DNA from: Agrobacterium salinitolerans
GTDB taxonomy: Bacteria > Pseudomonadota > Alphaproteobacteria > Rhizobiales > Rhizobiaceae
NCBI RefSeq assembly: GCF_002008225.1
Contig: NZ_MRDH01000023.1
Coordinates: forward strand, 210,731 to 274,730
Reading direction: 5' to 3'
Length of the DNA stretch: 64,000 nucleotides
Shown here: piece by piece, positions 57,769-64,000 of the stretch
Layout: the number at the start of each line of letters is the position of its first letter
How positions within the stretch are numbered: the first letter of the stretch is position 1
The notes under the pieces: generated by a model
What the model saw: only the letters and a program-made list of their open reading frames with translations
Told to the model about the DNA's origin: nothing
Databases searched by the model: none
Made by a program: the position numbers and the translations under genes

Positions 57769-59033
57769 GCTCTCGTTTGCAACCGCATTCCGATTGCCGG
57801 GTGTTGCTCGCTCCCCTCAGAAACCCTTGCCGGAAGACATAGTTTCCCGGCCGCGAAATAAAGCAGGAACGAGCCTATCTGGTAGGGGAAGATGATGTCG
57901 ATCTCTACGAAGGAACGCACGACAAACAGGGCGCAGATCGCAAACAGGATGACGCCCTGCGGATCGCTCTTGCGCATCAGCACCGAGCGCAGATGCCCGA
58001 GCAAAGTGCCATAAAGCACCATGCCAAGCAGCAGCATGCCGACAAAGCCGTTTTCCACCACGGTCTCGATGTAGGTATTATGGAAATGAAAGCCGCTGCG
58101 GCCGGTAATGAAGAAATCGTTCCACAACCGTTCGGCATCGGGAAAACCTGCAACCCAGAATCCCTGATAACCGACGCCGAGGATCGGCGTCTGTTTCGCT
58201 GCCTCAATGCCCTGCTGCCAGAGGTAGGTTCGGCCGGTCAACGTCGAATCCTTGCCGAAAATGCCGAGAATGGCGTCCAGCAGGCCGAATTGCAGGGAAG
58301 CGACCGCCAGCAATGCGCCGAGACCACCGAGCACAAAAAAAGTCATCTTTCGGTTCGCCGGCGAAAGCATGCCGATGGGAATGAAGCCGATGATGAGCGC
58401 GACCACCGCCGCCGTGGTAATAGTGGATGTGGCCGATTGGGACGCAAGGAGGCTATAGGCCGACAGGAGCCCGGTGACCCCGGCAATCGGCAACCAGATG
58501 CCCCTTTGCTTGAGCACCAGCACCGATGCGGCGGCAAAAATGACGCCGAGCGAGGCATAAAAGCCGAGCTGGTTCTTGGAAGAGAAAGCGCCAACGAAAC
58601 TATAGGTGCCATCCAGCGCATCGAAGAGATAAATGCCGAACAGCAGCGAATAGAGCAGAACGACGGCGATGCCGATCAGCGCACCGCGCGTCAGCGTCCC
58701 GATCGAGATCACCCGCATGGCGATCAGCGCGCAGACGATATGCGTCATATACTGGATGGAGGCACGCATGGTCACCGACGCCGCTTCCGACCAGAAACTG
58801 GACAGAACCGTCAATGTGCCGAAGGCGAATATCCAGAGATAGCGCGGATAATTGCCGAGCACGCGCCGATAATCGACCACCACCAGCGGCAGCCACATGC
58901 CATAATAGGCCAGAACCGAGATTTGCCCGAAACGCGACGAGTAAGCGAAGACGAAGAATGACAGCGCAACCGCCGTCATTCCGTAAATTTCATTAAGTTC
59001 GGGATCGATCAGCGCCGATTTGGCGATCCGCAT
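57765..59033 (-). CDS. exoQ: ExoQ-like polysaccharide polymerase (O-antigen ligase family)
   Basis: 422-residue membrane protein with ~10-12 helices and a Wzy/O-antigen ligase periplasmic loop (GRTYLWQQGIEAAKQTPILGVGYQGFWV, HFHNTYIETVVENGFVGMLLL). Size and order (exoY-exoF-exoQ) match the succinoglycan polymerisation operon of rhizobia. Starts 7 nt after exoF. Confidence 0.87.
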   Translation of the reverse strand: MRIAKSALIDPELNEIYGMTAVALSFFVFAYSSRFGQISVLAYYGMWLPLVVVDYRRVLGNYPRYLWIFAFGTLTVLSSFWSEAASVTMRASIQYMTHIVCALIAMRVISIGTLTRGALIGIAVVLLYSLLFGIYLFDALDGTYSFVGAFSSKNQLGFYASLGVIFAAASVLVLKQRGIWLPIAGVTGLLSAYSLLASQSATSTITTAAVVALIIGFIPIGMLSPANRKMTFFVLGGLGALLAVASLQFGLLDAILGIFGKDSTLTGRTYLWQQGIEAAKQTPILGVGYQGFWVAGFPDAERLWNDFFITGRSGFHFHNTYIETVVENGFVGMLLLGMVLYGTLLGHLRSVLMRKSDPQGVILFAICALFVVRSFVEIDIIFPYQIGSFLLYFAAGKLCLPARVSEGSEQHPAIGMRLQTRA

Positions 59034-59040
59034 AAAAACC

Positions 59041-60297
59041 TCACTGCATCAGGATTTCAGACGAGACCTTGATGACATCGCCGGGCTGGAGCATGGCGTT
59101 TTCATCCACTTTCAGCTCCTTCGGCTTGCCGTTTTCCTCACGCACCACGACATAGCTGATCGTCGCGGACTTGCCCGACGGATCGAAACGGATCGCTTCT
59201 GCCGATTGCGCCAACGCTTCCGACATCAATTCGCGGCTGGTGGTCAGCTGCAGGTTAAGCTTGTCCAGTTCCGCTTCCGTGTCCTGCAATTCCTTGGAGC
59301 GCTGCGCCACCCAGTCGTTGCGCAGGTTGATCTCGTCCTGGGTCGCCTTGTTGATATCCTGTTTGGCGCGCAGCGACTGCGTATCGATATCGAGCAGGTT
59401 GGATTCCACTTCCGCGGCGCGTTCTTCCGCAGAAATACGCCGTTGCGACAGCGCAAGCCCCTGCTCGTTCAGCCGGTTGACGCGGTCGCGGTCCTCGTTG
59501 GCAAGCTGGAGCTGACGGTTCTGCGTTTCCGATTTCTTCTTCAGGGATTCGACTTCGCTCTCCAGAAGGGCGTGGAGGTCCGTTAGCGCCTTGAGTTGCA
59601 GGGTGTAACGTTCGGTGCGCGATTTCATCAGCGCGCTTTCGCTGGCCAGCAGCAGGTCGATATCGCCGATCTTTTCCATTTCAGGCGTCTTGGCGATGGT
59701 CGCGTCACCCTTGACCTCGGCAATCAGCCGCGCCTGACGGGCAAGCAGCCTTGCGCGCTGATTGTCATAGACGGCTGCGTCACCGCGGGCATTGATGAAG
59801 TCGCGGGCAAAGCGCTGCCCGGCATCCGAGCGCCGCAGCCCCCCGGCAAGGCTGACCGCCTTCAGCACCGTGAGATTGGCGGCATAGGGATATTCACCCG
59901 GCGTCTGCACATCGCCGCTCAAGAAGATCGGCCGGAACTGCGCGATTTCGACGGAGGCCGAAGGCAGGTTGCGAAGGGCGAACTTGCTCTGAAGCTGGGC
60001 TCCAATCTCTTCACTGACCTCCGATGGGGTCTTGCCCGCAACATCCAGTTGGCCGATGAAAGGCAGAGACAGCGCCCCCGACGGACCGACGGAATAATCA
60101 CCGTTGATCACATCCCAGTTGCGGATGCTGCCATCCGCCGGCTGCCATTCGGCAACGCGGATACGCAGCTTGTCAGCGGTACCGAGCTTATATTGGGCGC
60201 CATCCGCAGCCATGGCGGAGAGCGGCGCGGAAAGGGCGACGGAAGCGGCAAATACGAAGGCCACAAACGGGCGGCGGGCGGCAGACAAGCCGTTCAT
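59041..60297 (-). CDS. exoF: ExoF-like outer membrane polysaccharide export (OPX) protein
   Basis: 418 residues: signal peptide ending SAMAADG, polysaccharide export domain (YKLGTADKLRIRVAEWQ, GDYSVGPSGALSLPFIGQLDVAGKTPSEV), SLBB-like GDVQTPGEYPYAANLTVLKAVSLAGG, then a long coiled coil (~200-350) and a C-terminal beta segment NAMLQPGDVIKVSSEIL. Length equals ExoF (~420). Works in export of succinoglycan with ExoP and ExoQ. 194 bp separate it from exoY, with no clear element. Confidence 0.88.
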   Translation of the reverse strand: MNGLSAARRPFVAFVFAASVALSAPLSAMAADGAQYKLGTADKLRIRVAEWQPADGSIRNWDVINGDYSVGPSGALSLPFIGQLDVAGKTPSEVSEEIGAQLQSKFALRNLPSASVEIAQFRPIFLSGDVQTPGEYPYAANLTVLKAVSLAGGLRRSDAGQRFARDFINARGDAAVYDNQRARLLARQARLIAEVKGDATIAKTPEMEKIGDIDLLLASESALMKSRTERYTLQLKALTDLHALLESEVESLKKKSETQNRQLQLANEDRDRVNRLNEQGLALSQRRISAEERAAEVESNLLDIDTQSLRAKQDINKATQDEINLRNDWVAQRSKELQDTEAELDKLNLQLTTSRELMSEALAQSAEAIRFDPSGKSATISYVVVREENGKPKELKVDENAMLQPGDVIKVSSEILMQ

Positions 60298-60491
60298 CGG
60301 GAAACTCCCTGTTAGCGGATCGCCACACGGGCGAGCCGGCCGTCGCGCAACTGGGCAGGGCCGTCTGCGCAGCGCCGCGAAAAGCGGCCGGTATGATTAG
60401 CACCAATGACGCACCCAAAGACCGGACTTGGGATCCCGGTCGGGGTGCGTGTCGAAACGAAGATCGATAAAGCCGAACTCAATATCGGTTT

Positions 60492-61172
60492 TCAGTAGCT
60501 TCCGCGTGAAAGGCACACGGCGGGTATGGTCTTGACGATGATGAAGACATCCTGACGCATCGACCAGTTCTGCACATAGTGCGTGTCGAAAGCGACGCGT
60601 GTCTTGTAGGATACGTCGTTGCGGCCGCTGATCTGCCACAGGCCGGTCAGGCCCGGGCGGGTGCTGAGATAATAAGCGGCGGCGCTCTCATAATAACTCA
60701 GTTCTTCATCGACGACCGGGCGTGGGCCAACCACGCTCATTTCGCCGCGGATGATGTTGAGAAGCTGCGGCAGTTCGTCGAGCGAGAGCTTGCGCAACAC
60801 GGCACCGACGGCAGTAACCCGCGGGTCGTTCTTGAGCTTGCGGGTGGCGCGCCATTCTTCGGCCGCTTCCGGATTGGCCGCAAGATATTGCCGGAGAATC
60901 TCATCACCGTTCATCGCCATCGTCCTGAATTTCAGGCAATGGAAGTAGCGGCCATTATGCCCCACACGCCGGTGACCATAAAAGATCGGGCCGGGATCGG
61001 ACAACTTCACCAGCACGGCGATCAACAGGAATATCGGGCTGAAGATGAGCAGCGCAAGCGCAGCCGATGTCATATCGAAGCTGCGTTTTGCGATGCCCCC
61101 GATAGGGAAACTGACATCGAAATCTTCGGAGCTGCTGAGTGTCTGTTCAGCCGATTGGGTCGCGGACTTCAT
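60492..61172 (-). CDS. exoY: ExoY, undecaprenyl-phosphate galactosyl-1-phosphate transferase
   Basis: 226 residues, the exact length I recall for rhizobial ExoY. One membrane helix (~33-60), then the bacterial sugar transferase domain: GPIFYGHRRVGHNGRYFHCLKFRTM, RKLSLDELPQLLNIIRGEMSVVGPRP, RPGLTGLWQISGRND. Adds the first sugar phosphate of the succinoglycan repeat to the lipid carrier. ATG at 61172 has GGAG 8 nt upstream; the open frame before it is not supported. Confidence 0.9.
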   Translation of the reverse strand: MKSATQSAEQTLSSSEDFDVSFPIGGIAKRSFDMTSAALALLIFSPIFLLIAVLVKLSDPGPIFYGHRRVGHNGRYFHCLKFRTMAMNGDEILRQYLAANPEAAEEWRATRKLKNDPRVTAVGAVLRKLSLDELPQLLNIIRGEMSVVGPRPVVDEELSYYESAAAYYLSTRPGLTGLWQISGRNDVSYKTRVAFDTHYVQNWSMRQDVFIIVKTIPAVCLSRGSY

Positions 61173-61790
61173 AGAGAGAACTCCATTTATGTTTTGCGAT
61201 TGGTCGGTGCCCGGAGGCGCGTCTTTCCGTCTAAAGGAGATAACAAGTCTGTGTTCGGAATTTGATGCTAATGGATTTTTTGTAAGGCACATTGGCCATA
61301 ACCGTCTATGCGATTTCTTGCGCGAACGGCCGATCAACGTCCGAGCAATATTAACGGTTGCATAAAAAAGCAACAAATGCGCCGACGGCCATGTGTGGAG
61401 AGCATGGGTAGTACCGCGCCATGTATTGGGTTTTGGACCTTCGGCGGTCTTTTCTTATATGTTTCTTATGACTTGCGCAGATGGGACAGGAACGCCAAGA
61501 AAAGGCATCTCTCGAAAAGACTATTAAAGTTTTTTGCATCGCAGCAAGATTTTGGCAATGCATATAAAATTTGACATATTGGCCGGGATTTTTTGCCCGT
61601 CATTGTCGCTACGCCAATAAAAAGCGATGGAAAAATCGCAAGGAGGGCGCAAAGACGGCAAAAGCGTGGCGAGGAACCGCATTCCCGTCATAGCAGCCAC
61701 GCAAAATTGCCGTAGCTCGTGGCGTTTTTTCTTCGCCCGGCGGGATTTCACCCTATCACCGGTGCCACAAACCACCGTATATGGCGGGAA
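61173..61790. other. Gene-free region upstream of exoY
   Basis: 618 bp, AT-rich, no credible ORF on either strand. I looked for a short exoX-like inhibitor gene and saw none. It should hold the exoY promoter and the 3' end of the XRE-cupin transcript. Confidence 0.5.
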
Positions 61791-62339
61791 TCAGAAGGTC
61801 GGTGGCGTGCAGGCACTGATCACTTCGCAGGGCACCGGACCGACACAACGGAAGCGGTGGGGCCTGCGGCTTTCGAAATAATAGGCATCACCGGGGCCAA
61901 GCACCCGCCTCTCCTCATCGACAGTTACTTCCAGACGCCCTGAGAGGATGATGCCGCCTTCTTCGCCATCGTGAACCAGCGGAACCTTGCCGGTATCGGC
62001 GCCCGGCTGGTAACATTCCTTCAGGATTTGCAGGCTGCGGCCGAAAACATTCTCCCCCACCTGCCGGAAGGAAATCGGCCCCTTGCCGATTTCAACCAGT
62101 TCATCCGCCCGGTAAAAGGCCTTGCGGCTGGTTTCCGGCTCGAAGGCGAAAAACTCGGCAAGACCGATCGGTATGCCATCGAGAATGCGTTTCAGCGCGC
62201 CGACGGATGGGTTCGACGTGTTGCTCTCAATCAGCGAAATCGTTGAATTGGTGACTCCGGCACGCCGTGCCAGTTCGCGCTGGGAAATATTGTGACGCAG
62301 CCGCAAATGGCGCAAACGTCCGCCTAAATCCACCGACAT
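61791..62339 (-). CDS. XRE-family regulator with C-terminal cupin (PuuR-like)
   Basis: 182 residues: helix-turn-helix at ~5-60 (GGRLRHLRLRHNISQRELARRAGVTNSTISLIESNTSNPSVGALKRIL) and a cupin sensor (EGGIILSGRLEVTVDEERRVLGPGDAYYFESRRPHRFRC). ATG at 62339 has GGAGG 7 nt upstream. Divergent from the aminotransferase gene. Close relatives control putrescine/polyamine and omega-amino acid catabolism, so it probably represses that gene. Confidence 0.85.
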   Translation of the reverse strand: MSVDLGGRLRHLRLRHNISQRELARRAGVTNSTISLIESNTSNPSVGALKRILDGIPIGLAEFFAFEPETSRKAFYRADELVEIGKGPISFRQVGENVFGRSLQILKECYQPGADTGKVPLVHDGEEGGIILSGRLEVTVDEERRVLGPGDAYYFESRRPHRFRCVGPVPCEVISACTPPTF

Positions 62340-62361
62340 GCGCAAGCCTCCGTTGCCCTTG

Positions 62362-62375
62362 TTCGAAATATCGAA
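62362..62375. promoter_or_regulatory. Candidate operator between the XRE-cupin and aminotransferase genes
   Basis: TTCGA-AATA-TCGAA inverted repeat in the divergent spacer, 23 bp before the regulator ATG and 110 bp before the aminotransferase ATG; a plausible autoregulatory site. Confidence 0.4.
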
Positions 62376-62484
62376 AATATGGCTCCACACCTATAACATT
62401 TTCAATAGCTTGGCCACGGAAAGAAAAGGGCTTGTTCAGTCGAGAAAATAGCTTTCAATCACCGGCAACGAACAGGAGATCACC

Positions 62485-63819
62485 ATGGACAATCCGAACC
62501 GATCCAATTCCACCTCGCTTGACAGCTACTGGATGCCATTTACCGCCAACCGGCAGTTCAAGGCCAATCCCCGCCTGCTGACGAGCGCCGAAGGCATGTA
62601 TTACACCAGCAATGACGGCCGCCAGGTTCTCGACGGCACGGCTGGCCTTTGGTGCGTCAATGCCGGCCACGGCCGCCAGCAGATCGCGTCGGCCGTCAAG
62701 CACCAGCTTTCGACCATGGATTATGCGCCCTCCTTCCAGATGGGCCATCCCGTCGCCTTCGAATTCGCCGAACGGCTGGCTGAAATCGCCCCCGGCCCGG
62801 AAGGCGCAAAGCTCGACCGCGTGTTCTACACCGGCTCGGGTTCTGAATCGGTCGATACGGCGCTGAAGATCGCCATCGCCTATCAGCGCGCCATCGGTCA
62901 GGGCACGCGCAGCCGCCTGATTGGCCGTGAACGCGGCTATCATGGCGTCGGCTTCGGCGGCATCTCCGTGGGCGGCTTGGTCAACAACCGCCGCGTTTTC
63001 CCGCAAATCCCTGCAGATCATCTGCGCCACACGCATGATCCGGCCAAGAACAGCTTCGTCAAGGGCCAGCCCGAGCATGGGGCCGAGCTTGCGGACGATC
63101 TGGAACGGCTGGTCGCCCTGCATGGCGCGGAAACCATCGCCGCCTGCATCGTCGAACCGGTCGCCGGCTCCACCGGCGTGCTGGTGCCGCCGAAGGGTTA
63201 TCTGGAGCGTCTCCGCGCCATCTGCGACAAGCACGGCATCCTGCTGATTTTCGATGAGGTCATCACCGGTTTCGGCCGCATGGGCTCCACTTTCGCCAGC
63301 AACTATTTCGGTGTTACCCCAGATATCGTCACCACGGCCAAGGGCCTGACCAATGGCGCCATCCCCATGGGTGCGGTTTTTACCAGCCGCAAGGTACATG
63401 ATGCTTTGATGCACGGCCCGGAAAACCAGATCGAACTGTTCCACGGCTATACCTATTCCGGCCACCCCGTCGCCTGCGCCGCCGGCATCGCGACGCTCGA
63501 CATCTACCGCGACGAGGGTCTCTTCACACGCGCGGCCGAATTGCAGGATGTCTGGCACGACGCCATCCATTCCCTGAAAGGCTTGCCCAATGTCATCGAC
63601 ATCCGCACCATCGGCTTCATCGCCGGCATCGAGCTGCAATCGCGCGACGGTGCTGCCGGCGCACGCGCCTATGACGTCTTCGTGGATTGCTTCGAGCGCG
63701 GCCTGCTCATTCGCGTCACCGGCGACATCATCGCCCTTTCACCGCCGCTGATCGCCGAAAAATCCCATTTCGACGATATCGTCTCCATCCTCGGCGATGC
63801 GCTGAAGCGCGCGCAGTAA
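62485..63819 (+). CDS. Omega-amino acid (beta-alanine):pyruvate aminotransferase
   Basis: 444-residue class III aminotransferase. Opens SLDSYWMPFTANRQFKANPRLL and carries WCVNAGHGRQQIA, YTGSGSESVDTALK, GYHGVGFGG, LIFDEVITGFGRMG and the PLP lysine in TTAKGLTNGAIPMGA, the pattern of beta-alanine:pyruvate transaminases (AptA). Transfers an omega-amino group from beta-alanine or related amines to pyruvate. AGGAG precedes the ATG. Divergent from the XRE-cupin regulator, which likely controls it. Confidence 0.88.
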   Translation: MDNPNRSNSTSLDSYWMPFTANRQFKANPRLLTSAEGMYYTSNDGRQVLDGTAGLWCVNAGHGRQQIASAVKHQLSTMDYAPSFQMGHPVAFEFAERLAEIAPGPEGAKLDRVFYTGSGSESVDTALKIAIAYQRAIGQGTRSRLIGRERGYHGVGFGGISVGGLVNNRRVFPQIPADHLRHTHDPAKNSFVKGQPEHGAELADDLERLVALHGAETIAACIVEPVAGSTGVLVPPKGYLERLRAICDKHGILLIFDEVITGFGRMGSTFASNYFGVTPDIVTTAKGLTNGAIPMGAVFTSRKVHDALMHGPENQIELFHGYTYSGHPVACAAGIATLDIYRDEGLFTRAAELQDVWHDAIHSLKGLPNVIDIRTIGFIAGIELQSRDGAAGARAYDVFVDCFERGLLIRVTGDIIALSPPLIAEKSHFDDIVSILGDALKRAQ

Positions 63820-63838
63820 GAAACATGCAAACAAAAAA

Positions 63839-63862
63839 GGGCCGCGCTTCGAAGCGCGGCCC
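63839..63862. terminator. Perfect GC hairpin after the aminotransferase
   Basis: 24-bp perfect palindrome (GGGCCGCGCTTC / GAAGCGCGGCCC, UUCG-type loop), preceded by AAAAAA, so it forms a classical terminator for minus-strand transcripts and a strong stop hairpin on the plus strand. Confidence 0.85.
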
Positions 63863-63873
63863 AGACCGCTGAC

Positions 63874-63903
63874 AAACCCGTCGATATTTTCGGCGGGTTT
63901 TTT
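63874..63903 (+). terminator. Second intrinsic terminator after the aminotransferase
   Basis: 10-bp stem AAACCCGTCG / CGGCGGGTTT, 7-nt AT loop, followed by a T run. Together with the preceding hairpin it closes the transcript. The remaining ~97 bases to the window end hold nothing I can name. Confidence 0.85.
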
Positions 63904-64000
63904 CTGTTTCGGGATGATTACGTTTTGTTGTCGTCTTTTACGATGCTGGATGGGAGATAAGATGAGCCTCGTTTCCTCATCCCCAGGCGGGTTTGGGTGC

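Noticed and set aside
61173..61790. exoX-like small inhibitor gene upstream of exoY
   Set aside because: Short open frames exist but none has an ExoX-like hydrophobic profile or a ribosome site.

Overview
The window is GC-rich, densely packed alphaproteobacterial DNA. It looks like a secondary (linear) chromosome of the Agrobacterium tumefaciens/fabrum group. Reasons: a complete sulfoquinovose monooxygenase (smo) locus whose sulfoquinovosidase carries Lys245/Glu270/Arg283/Trp286/Tyr491, the residue set I recall for the Agrobacterium enzyme; a class III cellulose cluster with the convergent celABC and celDE arrangement of Agrobacterium; an exoYFQ operon; and a BA14K-family protein. No tRNA, rRNA, IS element, prophage or CRISPR array was seen.

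Layout. 1-9903: the smo locus, with smoCBA on the minus strand and smoD and smoEFGHI on the plus strand, for uptake and oxidative desulfurisation of sulfoquinovose. A near-identical 21-bp site stands in front of both catabolic operons. 9929-12688: two tandem TadG-like VWA proteins. 12872-17007: a TPP riboswitch, a 14-codon leader ORF and thiXYMED for thiamine salvage, with no ATPase gene. 17040-20056: dadR/dadX/dadA for D/L-alanine catabolism. 20106-21508: a GntR/FCD regulator and a BA14K protein. 21598-26388: dctD-dctB and divergent dctA with a sigma-54 promoter and two palindromic activator sites. 26505-28628: a class III aminotransferase and an SDR. 28864-40874: the cellulose locus, with celD-celE (plus) meeting bcsN-celA-celB-celC-bcsK (minus).

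41224-47909: an AGE-family epimerase faces a tightly coupled minus-strand operon for UDP-xylose synthase, GalE, a membrane GT2 synthase, a DUF995-like exported protein and a GH26-like hydrolase. I read this as a synthase-dependent surface polysaccharide locus that I cannot match to a named polymer. 48302-49485: a small exported protein and a LuxR-type regulator with a degenerate receiver. 50399-57768: a type I secretion locus with two non-RTX candidate substrates (an Asp/Asn-rich repeat protein and a 672-residue protein with a recurring I-x-Q...D-x-D motif), an ABC exporter with an unusual 160-residue N-terminal extension ending in 12 glycines, an adaptor (HlyD/PrtE-like) and a small unknown protein. 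57765-61172: exoQ-exoF-exoY. 61791-63819: an XRE-cupin regulator divergent from an omega-amino acid:pyruvate aminotransferase, then terminators.

Taken together, the window carries plant-surface functions: degradation of plant sulfolipid sugar, dicarboxylate uptake, D-alanine use, and at least three surface polymer or secretion systems (cellulose, succinoglycan initiation and export, the unnamed GT2 polymer, and the T1SS proteins). The best candidates for undescribed biology are the T1SS repeat proteins with their unusual exporter, the uxs-galE-GT2 operon, the smo operator pair, and the thi operon lacking its ATPase.
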